This document shows, one piece after another, positions 1 through 6,627 of a stretch of 16,060 bases of DNA. Position 1 is the first letter of the stretch. Each line of letters begins with the position of its first letter. Source of the stretch: an uncultured Cocleimonas sp. (lineage in GTDB: Bacteria; Pseudomonadota; Gammaproteobacteria; Thiotrichales; Thiotrichaceae); contig CALJIH010000012.1 of assembly GCA_937974135.1 (NCBI GenBank), positions 1 through 16,060 of the forward strand, given 5' to 3'. The notes under the pieces were generated by a model. It did not search any database, was not told the origin of the DNA, and worked only from the letters and a program-made list of their open reading frames with translations. The translations under genes were made by a program, and so were the position numbers.

Positions 1-608
1 CACCACTTAAAAAGGTGTTAGCTGATAACGATGTGACCCAATACAAACCCGTTGCCATAGTTGAATTTGGTGAAGTCGCTTGCAATTGGAAACTTTTGAT
101 GGAGAATTTCATCGAGCCTTATCATGTACAATTCGTACATAAAACCACCACTGACCAACCGTTAGAAGATCATTATCCCGTTATTGAAGGCGGTTGTTTG
201 GGTAGCGCGGTTGATTTAAGTGAAGAACAAGCAGCGAAAGCAGGAGAAGGTACACTTGGTGTCACTTCTCGATATTTGACACTTTTTCCAAATTTCGTGA
301 TGGGTACTTATCAACCAGATCAGCTCGGTATTCATCTCAATATTCCTATCTCTGCAGAAACCACAAAGCAATATCGTGTTATTTACGTGCACAAAGACTC
401 AAGTTATAGTGAGGAGCAAATAGAACAGCTAAAAACCTTATGGCATAGCGTTCATTTAGAAGACCACGAAATGTGTGAACGTTTGCAAAAAGGCAGGCAT
501 TCAGAAATCGCCAAGAAAGGCGGATTATTGTCACCCCATTGGGAAACCAGTGTTAGAAAATTTCAAGAGTTAGTAGCGAAAGCAATCATCCCTGCTCTTA
601 AAGATTAA
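1..608 (+). CDS. Rieske non-heme iron oxygenase, alpha subunit, C-terminal catalytic part (5' truncated)
   Basis: The reading frame is open to the left edge (first full codon at base 3), so only the C-terminal catalytic domain is present; the GTG at 15 is probably not the true start. Counting from that GTG, the mononuclear iron site is visible: an NWK-x4-EN segment followed by E34-x2-H37-x4-H42, which supplies the two His ligands. The LED motif near residues 148-150 supplies the likely Asp ligand (D150). This is the START-like (SRPBCC) fold of ring-hydroxylating or N-demethylating oxygenases; the Rieske 2Fe-2S domain must lie upstream. The gene ends 15 nt before gloA, so the two are probably cotranscribed. 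It is a different protein from the Rieske enzyme at 5355-6515, which keeps the same iron motif in otherwise unlike sequence. The substrate cannot be assigned: aromatic acids and quaternary amines are both possible for the family. Confidence 0.85.
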   Translation, partial: PLKKVLADNDVTQYKPVAIVEFGEVACNWKLLMENFIEPYHVQFVHKTTTDQPLEDHYPVIEGGCLGSAVDLSEEQAAKAGEGTLGVTSRYLTLFPNFVMGTYQPDQLGIHLNIPISAETTKQYRVIYVHKDSSYSEEQIEQLKTLWHSVHLEDHEMCERLQKGRHSEIAKKGGLLSPHWETSVRKFQELVAKAIIPALKD

Positions 609-623
609 CCAAAGGAACAAAAA

Positions 624-1028
624 ATGAGTAAGCCCGATTTTAGACTTGATCACACCATGATCAGAGTTTTTGACCAAGAAAAAACCATGGATTTTTACAC
701 ACGTATTTTAGGCATGAAAATCCATCGTCAGAACGAATACCCAGAAGGACGTTTTACCAATACATTCGTTGGATATGTTGGCGAAGACGAAGGCACCAAT
801 ATCGAAATGACCTACAATTGGGATCAAGAAGAACCCTATGATATGGGTAACGCTTGGGGTCATATTGCACTTAAAGTCTCAGATGTTTACGAAACGGCAG
901 AATACTTAAAGTCTGAAGGTGTGGAGTTTGTTCGCGAACCAGGCCCTATGAATGCTGGCACTCGCGTGATTGCATTCTTTAAAGACCCTAATGGTTATGT
1001 GATCGAACTAAATTCACCAGTAAATTAA
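624..1028 (+). CDS. gloA: Lactoylglutathione lyase (glyoxalase I)
   Basis: A cytosolic metalloenzyme that isomerises the methylglyoxal-glutathione hemithioacetal to S-lactoylglutathione. The 134-residue product matches the short (E. coli-type) glyoxalase I length and consists of two VOC beta-alpha-beta-beta-beta repeats. All four metal ligands are in place: H10 (LDHTMIRV), E61 (NIEMTYNW), H80 (WGHIALKV) and E128 (YVIELN). The four-ligand pattern and the TYNW and DPNGY signatures favour glyoxalase I over an extradiol dioxygenase, which would have a His-His-Glu site. An AAGGA ribosome-binding site lies about 8 nt before the ATG. It follows the Rieske oxygenase by 15 nt, so it may be read with it; its role there (removing a reactive aldehyde, or ordinary housekeeping) is inference. 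A bidirectional terminator follows. Confidence 0.93.
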   Translation: MSKPDFRLDHTMIRVFDQEKTMDFYTRILGMKIHRQNEYPEGRFTNTFVGYVGEDEGTNIEMTYNWDQEEPYDMGNAWGHIALKVSDVYETAEYLKSEGVEFVREPGPMNAGTRVIAFFKDPNGYVIELNSPVN

Positions 1029-1046
1029 AAAACAGGTCTATTGGGC

Positions 1047-1093
1047 CTTGTACTGAGCCTGTCGAAGTACACCCCCCCACTTTTAGACGGTTT
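1047..1093. repeat. Composite dispersed-repeat remnant: GTAC dyad joined to a C7 half-element
   Basis: Two parts abut. At 1049-1071 there is a dyad with arms TGTACT and AGTACA around an 11-nt core containing GCCTGTCGA; its minus-strand reading (TTCGACAGGCTCAGTAC) resembles a short motif I recall being scattered in many bacterial genomes. At 1069-1093 there are 25 bases, ACACCCCCCCACTTTT followed by AGACGGTTT, that match one arm of the inverted repeat at 8935-9001 with a single difference (compared with the reverse complement of its right arm). The opposite arm is missing here. It lies between gloA and its terminator. Match and dyad are read directly; mobile-element origin is inference. Confidence 0.6.
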
Positions 1094-1105
1094 TGCATAA
1101 ATAAC

Positions 1106-1145
1106 ACATAAAAAAAACCAGTCCGTAGACTGGTTTTTTTTATGT
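1106..1145. terminator. Bidirectional intrinsic terminator
   Basis: An 18-bp perfect inverted repeat (1106-1123 and 1128-1145) with a 4-nt loop CGTA. The core AACCAGTC/GACTGGTT is flanked by runs of A on one side and T on the other, giving a U-tract on both strands. It sits between the convergent gloA (plus) and the secreted-protein gene (minus), whose stop codon is 14 nt further on, so it can end transcription of both. Confidence 0.88.
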
Positions 1146-1158
1146 TGGACTATTAATC

Positions 1159-1647
1159 CTATTGCGTAGTAACAGTTACTGTCAAAATATCAGAGTAAGT
1201 TCCCGCTTGAACTTGATTAGCATCAAAACCAGGAGTCGCTATCTGCATTAATGATGCCGGGTTATTACAAGATGCCAAACTTAGTCCTGATGAACCCGAT
1301 GTAAATGAAGTACCTGAATAGTTAATTGAATACTTATTTGTAGCATGTAGGTATAAACTAGAGTTTACATCGTGTTGTAATCTAAAGTCATTTAATGAAG
1401 TAATACTCAAATCACATCCACCAACAGTATTTGACTCAGTACCCAAGTTACCTAAATTAGTAACAGTACCGTTAACTTCTGCTACCGTAAGATCTCTAGA
1501 TACGTTACCCGCTAAATCACCAGTGAATTTAACAAATGCATCTTTAGTGACGTTAATTTCAATTTCTGTTGAGTCAGTTGCCGCAAGTGCAATTGAAGAT
1601 GAAGCGAATAAAACAGCTGAAGTGATTATTTTTTTAGAAAATTTCAT
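1159..1647 (-). CDS. Small secreted protein, fimbrial-subunit/spore-coat-U-like
   Basis: A 162-residue exported protein. Residues 1-22 form a Sec signal peptide: KFSKK basic start, hydrophobic core, cleavage expected after ALA at 20-22. The mature part is rich in Thr, Ser, Asn and Val with alternating beta-strand patterns, and has just two cysteines (C78, C127) that could form a disulfide. It ends in AGTYSDILTVTVTTQ, which resembles the closing strand of pilin-like beta-sandwich proteins such as the spore coat U (SCPU/CsuA-like) and CS1-like families. The family assignment is weak and rests on that tail, the disulfide and the size. No chaperone, usher or second subunit gene is adjacent, so a solitary secreted or adhesin-like protein is equally possible. 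The gene is monocistronic: it converges on gloA across a terminator and is divergent from the threonine aldolase. Confidence 0.75.
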   Translation of the reverse strand: MKFSKKIITSAVLFASSSIALAATDSTEIEINVTKDAFVKFTGDLAGNVSRDLTVAEVNGTVTNLGNLGTESNTVGGCDLSITSLNDFRLQHDVNSSLYLHATNKYSINYSGTSFTSGSSGLSLASCNNPASLMQIATPGFDANQVQAGTYSDILTVTVTTQ

Positions 1648-1695
1648 TGTATAAATACCTACTTATTATTTTTATTAAAAGGGGGTTTAAAAATA

Positions 1696-1711
1696 GATGA
1701 CTTATGTCATC
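1696..1711. promoter_or_regulatory. 16-bp dyad in the divergent intergenic region (possible operator)
   Basis: A perfect dyad, GATGAC-TTAT-GTCATC, lies 49-64 nt upstream of the minus-strand secreted-protein gene in the 247-nt spacer it shares with the threonine aldolase. The position suits a regulator-binding site or a short leader hairpin. The symmetry is seen; the function is inference. Otherwise the spacer (1648-1894) is AT-rich with no further convincing structure. Confidence 0.35.
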
Positions 1712-1819
1712 ACAGTATTGTTATTATGCAAGTAAGTATTCAGTTCGAAAAAAACTGTTCAAATTTGGTTAAAATAGCAGATAAACGGTATATTGGAAAT
1801 TCAAGGAAATTATATCTTA

Positions 1820-1850
1820 TTGATAAATAAGCATATAAATTATTTATACT
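1820..1850 (+). promoter_or_regulatory. Possible sigma70-type promoter of the threonine aldolase gene
   Basis: TTGATA (1820-1825) and TATACT (1845-1850) resemble -35 and -10 boxes, about 45 nt before the ATG at 1895. The 19-nt spacer is longer than ideal and the surroundings are very AT-rich, so chance matches are easy. Confidence 0.3.
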
Positions 1851-1894
1851 TAATTTCTTTAAAAAACAAAAAATTATTTTAGTTGGAATAAACC

Positions 1895-2941
1895 ATGTCA
1901 ACAAACACACTCAAAAACAGCTTTGCATCAGATAATACTTCCACAGCTTGTTCTGAAGTCATGGAAGCCGTTATAGCAGCAAATTCTGGTGTAGCTAATT
2001 CCTATGGTGATGACGTATATTCAAAACGTTTGCAAGATATTCTTAATGAAACGTTTGAAACAGAAGTCGTTTACTTCCCCTGTGTAAGCGGCACAGCCGC
2101 AAATGCCTTGGCCTTGAGTGCGTTAACCCCCTCTCATGGAAAGATCTTTTGTCATGCCATGTCACACATTAATACTGATGAATGTGGTGCCCCTGAGTTT
2201 TTTACAGGTGGTGCTAAATTGGTTCCTATCTCTACCAATAACGGAAAGATCAAACCCTCTGATTTAGAGGAATTGATTCGTGGCAAAGGGAACGTTCATT
2301 CTGCCCAACCAGCTACGCTTAGTATTACCCAATCCACTGAAGTCGGGGCGCTATATCAAATTGATGAAATTAAAGCATTATCAGCTACTGCACACAAACA
2401 TGATTTGCATGTACATATGGATGGCGCAAGATTCGCCAACGGCTTAGTCGCTTTAGATACAACTCCAGCTGAAATGACATGGAAAGCAGGCATCGATGTT
2501 TTATCCTTCGGTGGTACAAAAAATGGCTGTTTGGCAGCTGAAGCGGTGGTGTTTTTTAAACCAGAATTAGTACAAGCTTTTCCATTCAAGCATAAACGTG
2601 CTGGCCAATTGCTTTCTAAAATGCGCTTTATCTCAGCTCAACTTGAAGCTTATATTAGTGACGATGTTTGGTTACGCAATGCTCGCCATGCAAATAAGAT
2701 GGCAGCGCGATTAAGTCAGGGTTTGGTTGAAATTCCAGGTATTGAACTTGCTTATCCCACAGAATCCAATGAGATATTTGCACATATGCCTGAAGAAATG
2801 ATTGCTGCAGTAAATAAGCTTGGTTATAAGATAACTGAAGGCGAACTGGATGAAACTGCACCCCCTCGTTTTGTTACATCATGGAATACAGATGAACAAG
2901 AAATTCATGAATTTTTATCAATTATCAGATCAGTGACATAA
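1895..2941 (+). CDS. Threonine aldolase-family PLP enzyme (low-specificity L-threonine aldolase)
   Basis: A cytosolic fold-type I PLP enzyme of the beta-eliminating lyase/threonine aldolase family; family members split L-threonine or allo-threonine into glycine and acetaldehyde. The 348-residue length is typical. Visible landmarks: the substrate-end YGDD at 37-40, a SGTAAN phosphate-binding segment at 65-70, H91 in the position that stacks on the cofactor, HMDGAR at 174-179 with D176 contacting the pyridine nitrogen, and SFGGTKNG at 204-211 with K209 as the Schiff-base lysine. SFGGTKNGC followed by AAEAVVFF is the variant seen in the proteobacterial branch distinct from E. coli LtaE, so no symbol is given. 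A GGA ribosome-binding site lies about 10 nt before the ATG. It has no metabolic partner nearby; the next gene is 141 nt downstream. Confidence 0.88.
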   Translation: MSTNTLKNSFASDNTSTACSEVMEAVIAANSGVANSYGDDVYSKRLQDILNETFETEVVYFPCVSGTAANALALSALTPSHGKIFCHAMSHINTDECGAPEFFTGGAKLVPISTNNGKIKPSDLEELIRGKGNVHSAQPATLSITQSTEVGALYQIDEIKALSATAHKHDLHVHMDGARFANGLVALDTTPAEMTWKAGIDVLSFGGTKNGCLAAEAVVFFKPELVQAFPFKHKRAGQLLSKMRFISAQLEAYISDDVWLRNARHANKMAARLSQGLVEIPGIELAYPTESNEIFAHMPEEMIAAVNKLGYKITEGELDETAPPRFVTSWNTDEQEIHEFLSIIRSVT

Positions 2942-3082
2942 TTAATTTGCACTTAATATCAGAGACTATTTATACCGTTCATCAAATTATTATCGTATAC
3001 ATTGAACATATTTTATTTATCTGCCTACAAAATGGTTAACACGTAAATAATATTTCACTTTTAATAAAATAAGAATAATATA

Positions 3083-3829
3083 ATGAACATTAGAAACAAT
3101 ATTCCAAAAGATACTTTAGAACTACTACCTTGGTTCGCTATCAACAAACTATCTGAAAGAGATCAAAAGGTCTTTGAAGATGCTTTAAAAACTTATCCCT
3201 CTTTATCAGAGCAAATTGATGCCGAACGCGAACTTATTAAAAATATCTCCGCAAACAAATCAGTTTTACACAAACGGGTTGTTGCCGCTCCGGAAGAACG
3301 CTTAAAAGTAGTTTTTAATAACATAGATAACCCTGTAGTAAAGCGTAAACCGAAATGTAAGATTAATGAAATTAAGAAACATAAACTTAATTCAATCTTA
3401 AAAATGTTTATAAATACCACTGACTCAATTTTTTCCTCAAATAACACTGCAACTCAAGTGGCGACCTTTGCTGGTATAGGCGCATTAATGTTATCAGTAG
3501 CAGCAATAAACGTAATGATCATTCCATCTACCAATGAAAAAAGTGATTTTACTTTGGCTTCAGCTGAAACTCACTCTACCACTGATCAAGTCTCTACGAA
3601 TAAGCCAGTAGGTGTTAAATTAATGGTTGGTTTTAATGGTTCATCAATGGAACTAAGTAAATTAGACGTTTTAAAAGGCAAACAAATAAAGATCGAAAGT
3701 CCTGCTAATAAAGAAGGCTTTTTTGAGATTAGTTTCAAACACACATTGAATAAAGATGAAATTACAGAGATCCTTAAGGGCTTACTCGCACATGATGAGA
3801 AAATATGGTTTGCAGGTGAAGCCTTTTAA
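3083..3829 (+). CDS. Membrane protein with anti-sigma-factor-like N-terminus, no zinc ligands
   Basis: A 248-residue protein of unproven function. Residues 11-55 (LELLPWFAINKLSERDQKV, then a predicted helix) recall the N-terminal domain of membrane anti-sigma factors, where a LLPWYVNGTLS-like helix precedes a zinc-binding HxxxCxxC. No such motif exists here; the only cysteine is C92. A positively charged linker (about 86-107) leads to one transmembrane segment near 125-147. A soluble C-terminal domain of about 100 residues (148-248) would be periplasmic, and resembles the ZU5-less sensory tails of such proteins only in layout. The usual ECF sigma-factor partner is not adjacent: the upstream gene is an aldolase and the downstream gene is convergent. 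The start is preceded by only a weak AAGAA ribosome-binding site. The anti-sigma role is inference from the N-terminus and topology. Confidence 0.7.
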   Translation: MNIRNNIPKDTLELLPWFAINKLSERDQKVFEDALKTYPSLSEQIDAERELIKNISANKSVLHKRVVAAPEERLKVVFNNIDNPVVKRKPKCKINEIKKHKLNSILKMFINTTDSIFSSNNTATQVATFAGIGALMLSVAAINVMIIPSTNEKSDFTLASAETHSTTDQVSTNKPVGVKLMVGFNGSSMELSKLDVLKGKQIKIESPANKEGFFEISFKHTLNKDEITEILKGLLAHDEKIWFAGEAF

Positions 3830-3881
3830 TTCAGTATAATTTAATACTATTCTTATCAAATCATCACTTAATTTTTATACC

Positions 3882-4937
3882 TTAGACAAAACTATATACA
3901 CGCGCTGGATTATTGACGATCAAGGTTGATATCTGATCTTCAGCTAATCCACGTTTGCGCAAGCGGGGCACAACATTGGTAATTAAATGATCGTAACCTA
4001 GGCCGCCATAAGCATGAAGGCGGTGTTTGGTTGCGACATCATGTGAAAGCAATATCTGTTTTTCATAACCATTTTCAAAATGCCATAAAATTACATCCAT
4101 ACGTTGAGCATCCGAAGGCATATCAACATCAGGGTTTGGGGGGTAATAAGAGCTTTCATTACCAAATAAATCGTATTCAAGATAACAACCGCTTTCAGCA
4201 AGTTGTTTTAGCCAATCTCTCTCAAGACAAGTACGATCGATATGACAAATGATGGTACGCGATAAGTCACCTCCTTCTTGATCAACCAGTTCGACAATTT
4301 CAAGCGGTGATTTTGGATCACGCCCTGGATGAATCATCAATGGAGCACCTGTTTGCTTTTGTGCAGCAACCGCAGCGCGTAAACTTTTCTTCTCGTTTTT
4401 GTCCCAAGGATAAGCACAACCAATTTCGCCAATTAACCCTGCACGAATTTGGGTATCTCCTACACCTTCTTCAATATCTTTTACAATTTCAGCCGTAATT
4501 TCTGGTTCGCTTTTATCGGTCATATCTTCTGGGTGAGTAACTCCCAAATAGTAACCAGCACCCATAATAATATTCATATCAGTAAGACGAGCAATACGCG
4601 CTAATGCATTGGGATCACGACCTAAACCAACATTAGTAGGGTCGACAATACTTCTGCCCCCAGCTGCCACAAATCGCTTTAATTCTGATACTGCTAACTC
4701 TTCGTCCTTGAGTTCAACATTATCTTTATTTGAGGTCCAGTTATAACCAACCCAGCCTCTATTTTCTAAAGATATTTTTTGATGTGCGAGTCCTTTCTGA
4801 CTAATTTCTTCAGGCTCAACATACATAAACGTTCCATCAATCAAAACGTGGTCATGTGCAAGGGTGACACCTAAATCTTCTTTATTGATTAAACCTAAAA
4901 CGGTTTGTACTTTATCTTTTCGACTTTCATCACGCAT
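3882..4937 (-). CDS. Phosphotriesterase-homology (PHP) family metal-dependent hydrolase
   Basis: A 351-residue TIM-barrel amidohydrolase-superfamily enzyme. The binuclear metal site is complete: H28 and H30 in LAHDHV, E171 in GEIG (bridging position), H203 in MIHPG, H232 in CHIDR and D300 in LSHD. The bridge is Glu, as in E. coli PHP, rather than the carboxylated lysine of paraoxonase-type phosphotriesterases and lactonases, so organophosphate hydrolysis should not be assumed; ester, lactone or amide substrates are more likely. An AGAGA ribosome-binding site precedes the ATG by about 8 nt. It is the third gene of the Rieske-Rid-PHP operon, 15 nt after the Rid gene, which suggests it hydrolyses a product made by the first two enzymes. 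It converges with the anti-sigma-like gene 52 nt away, with no clear terminator between. Confidence 0.9.
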   Translation of the reverse strand: MRDESRKDKVQTVLGLINKEDLGVTLAHDHVLIDGTFMYVEPEEISQKGLAHQKISLENRGWVGYNWTSNKDNVELKDEELAVSELKRFVAAGGRSIVDPTNVGLGRDPNALARIARLTDMNIIMGAGYYLGVTHPEDMTDKSEPEITAEIVKDIEEGVGDTQIRAGLIGEIGCAYPWDKNEKKSLRAAVAAQKQTGAPLMIHPGRDPKSPLEIVELVDQEGGDLSRTIICHIDRTCLERDWLKQLAESGCYLEYDLFGNESSYYPPNPDVDMPSDAQRMDVILWHFENGYEKQILLSHDVATKHRLHAYGGLGYDHLITNVVPRLRKRGLAEDQISTLIVNNPARVYSFV

Positions 4938-4952
4938 GCAAATATCTCTAAA

Positions 4953-5342
4953 TTATGAAAGGATTGCAACGGCACTAATTTCAACGAGTAAATCTTCAAA
5001 AGCAAAATCGACTCCACCTACAACTGTTGCGCTTGGACCCGGTGCTGAAAACACTTCAGCACGAGCATCTATCGCAGCTTGTCGATAACGAATATCGCTT
5101 AGATAGATATCCAATGACATCACATCATCCAAACTGCCACCGCACGCTTCCATATAATCAGCGATATGTCGAAAGCATTCTCGACATTGCTCAAGTGGAT
5201 CACCTGCTCCCACTAACTTGCCATTGTTATAGGCAATTTGACCTGAAATGAAAACATGATTTCCTTGTTTGATGCATTGGCATCCAACCCTTGCGTCTTC
5301 AGGTTCACCAACATTTGGTAAAATAATATTTTTTCTAGGCAT
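4953..5342 (-). CDS. RidA/YjgF/YER057c-family protein, atypical (no conserved Arg)
   Basis: A 129-residue trimer-forming Rid-fold protein. Family signatures are FISGQ at 31-35, the helix C-x2-C-x2-HIADYMEACG around 53-68, and the C-terminal VEISAVA with E121. Archetypal RidA uses an arginine (in a PARS motif) to hold the carboxylate of 2-imino acids. Here the equivalent stretch is GPSATVV (102-108), so that arginine is absent and enamine/imine deaminase activity on amino-acid intermediates is doubtful. Rid subfamilies lacking it occur in catabolic gene clusters. It starts 12 nt after the Rieske gene and ends 15 nt before the PHP gene, so it is the middle gene of one operon. A role on a nitrogen-containing or unstable intermediate of that pathway is inference. 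Confidence 0.9.
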   Translation of the reverse strand: MPRKNIILPNVGEPEDARVGCQCIKQGNHVFISGQIAYNNGKLVGAGDPLEQCRECFRHIADYMEACGGSLDDVMSLDIYLSDIRYRQAAIDARAEVFSAPGPSATVVGGVDFAFEDLLVEISAVAILS

Positions 5343-5354
5343 TGAGTTTTCTCA

Positions 5355-6515
5355 CTATTTTGATTCTTCGGGCCCGATAACGTGATCGAGAACATAATTA
5401 GCAAATTCATAAACAGTTTGTTCTTCTGTTGGTGAAAATCGCCCCGGATTAGCGTATCGACCAACTATACCACGGTGTACCACTTCACAAATTCCCTTGT
5501 CTTCTTTAATAAATAATTCCATTGGTGGATAATATTTATCCTCCACTTCTTCTTCAAAATTTTCTAAGGCAACAGTTGATTTTGGAAAACAACACCAAGT
5601 AATAATTCGTGTCCATTCTGGCCCTTCAGGAAAATATTGATGAAACGTAATTCTATCTGGAGGGACGTTCATTAATAAATGCGGATAGAACACCATAAAG
5701 TGGGTATGTTCTTGGTCATCTTCAGAAATACTATCCACAAAAGGGAGTGTTTTATTGCGCGGAATATAGAGTCCATTTTCGTTATCGCTGCTATTGATTG
5801 CATAAACACCTGGTTTTCCTTCTGCTTTAAATTTACTGTTTTTAGCCCCGGGATAATAGGTATCCAGAGATTCACGATGAACTGTGCGCACATGATAGCC
5901 CTCGCGTGAATTTTCTACCCATATTTTCCAATTAGCATTAAAGCGATTTTCCCATTTCTTGGTGACGACCATGTTTTCCATTTTATAGTCTTTAAAACGC
6001 TCAGGCAGGTCTCCTAAACATTCCAACAAGGGTTTTGCATTATCATCGAAGTTAATAAACACAAACCCAGCCCAAGTTTCAGTGCGAAACGTTGGTAGAT
6101 TATGATCATTCATATCAAAATCTTTCGCATCCTCCATTGAAGGTGCACCCATAAGTTTACCTTCTAATGAATAGGTCCAAGCATGATAAGGGCAAACTAA
6201 TCTACGACAGTTACCTTTGCCTTCGACCAGTTCGGAAGATCGGTGTCTACAAGAAGCAGACAGGGTTCTGATGGTTGCATCATTATCCCTTAATACAATT
6301 AACGGCTCACCTGCGATATCAACTCGAACATAATCACCTGGATTAGGAATTTCCTCTATTCGCGTGACTTGCAGCCATTCTTTAAAAAAAATTGTTTCCA
6401 TCTCTTTGTCATACCATTCTTGAGAGGTATAGACTGCCGCAGGTAAAGGCTGTGCTTCATCAATGGGTAAACGCGTATTAGCATATTTATCTGGCGAAAA
6501 AATTGAATCATTCAT
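5355..6515 (-). CDS. Rieske non-heme iron oxygenase, alpha (catalytic) subunit
   Basis: A complete 386-residue oxygenase subunit. The N-terminal Rieske domain binds 2Fe-2S through C89-x-H91 (SCRHRS) and C108-x2-H111 (CPYHAW). The catalytic domain has NWKIWVEN at 195-202 and the iron site E205-x2-H208-x4-H213; D339 in the KEDKG segment is the probable third ligand. These enzymes hydroxylate aromatic rings or oxidatively demethylate, using electrons from a separate reductase and ferredoxin. Neither is encoded here, so the electron supply must be elsewhere. The usual Gly after CRHR is Ser. An AAGGA ribosome-binding site lies about 10 nt before the ATG. It leads the operon with the Rid and PHP genes and faces a divergent LysR regulator, which probably controls it. 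The substrate is unknown. Confidence 0.93.
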   Translation of the reverse strand: MNDSIFSPDKYANTRLPIDEAQPLPAAVYTSQEWYDKEMETIFFKEWLQVTRIEEIPNPGDYVRVDIAGEPLIVLRDNDATIRTLSASCRHRSSELVEGKGNCRRLVCPYHAWTYSLEGKLMGAPSMEDAKDFDMNDHNLPTFRTETWAGFVFINFDDNAKPLLECLGDLPERFKDYKMENMVVTKKWENRFNANWKIWVENSREGYHVRTVHRESLDTYYPGAKNSKFKAEGKPGVYAINSSDNENGLYIPRNKTLPFVDSISEDDQEHTHFMVFYPHLLMNVPPDRITFHQYFPEGPEWTRIITWCCFPKSTVALENFEEEVEDKYYPPMELFIKEDKGICEVVHRGIVGRYANPGRFSPTEEQTVYEFANYVLDHVIGPEESK

Positions 6516-6589
6516 CTTGATAAATTCCTTAATTGGTATTTTTATGCATTAACTTTAGATCAGCATGCGTCTTGACACAAATGGATAGA

Positions 6590-6608
6590 TTCAACACAAT
6601 ATGTTGAA
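6590..6608. promoter_or_regulatory. LysR-type operator dyad between regulator and Rieske operon
   Basis: A perfect 7-bp dyad with a 5-nt spacer (TTCAACA-CAATA-TGTTGAA), containing the T-N11-A pattern typical of LysR-type regulators. It lies in the 112-nt spacer between the divergent LysR gene (start 19 nt away) and the Rieske operon (start 74 nt away). This is the usual recognition-site position for activating the operon while autorepressing the regulator. Symmetry and position are seen; binding is inference. Confidence 0.6.
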
Positions 6609-6627
6609 AAATTAGACAGATTATTCC

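Noticed and set aside
624..1028. Extradiol ring-cleavage dioxygenase, suggested by the adjacent Rieske gene and the VOC fold.
   Set aside because: The four-ligand His-Glu-His-Glu set and the TYNW and DPNGY motifs are those of glyoxalase I; extradiol enzymes use two His and one Glu.
1071..1080. C7 run as a possible phase-variable homopolymer tract.
   Set aside because: It lies in non-coding repeat sequence, outside any promoter -10/-35 spacer I can identify, and the tract is the same length in the second copy at 8935-9001.
2356..2589. Minus-strand ORF of 77 codons inside the threonine aldolase gene.
   Set aside because: It lies wholly within a well-supported gene, has no ribosome-binding site or family signal, and its composition is that of an antisense shadow. 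The same applies to other overlapping ORFs inside zwf, edd, the PHP gene and the large GH-like gene.
2942..3082. Promoter for the anti-sigma-like gene in the 141-nt spacer (TTGAAC with a TACAAA box 18 nt on).
   Set aside because: The -10 match is poor, and an ECF-type reading of the same stretch is no better, so no site is called. The spacer otherwise shows only AT-rich sequence.
3833..3848. Small inverted repeat AGTAT/ATACT between the convergent anti-sigma-like and PHP genes, as a terminator.
   Set aside because: Only 5-bp, entirely AT-rich except for one G-C pair per arm, and without a U-tract; too weak to call.
3882..4937. Organophosphate-degrading phosphotriesterase or quorum-quenching lactonase.
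   Set aside because: The bridging ligand is Glu (E171) rather than carboxylated Lys, as in the PHP subgroup, so those activities are not supported.
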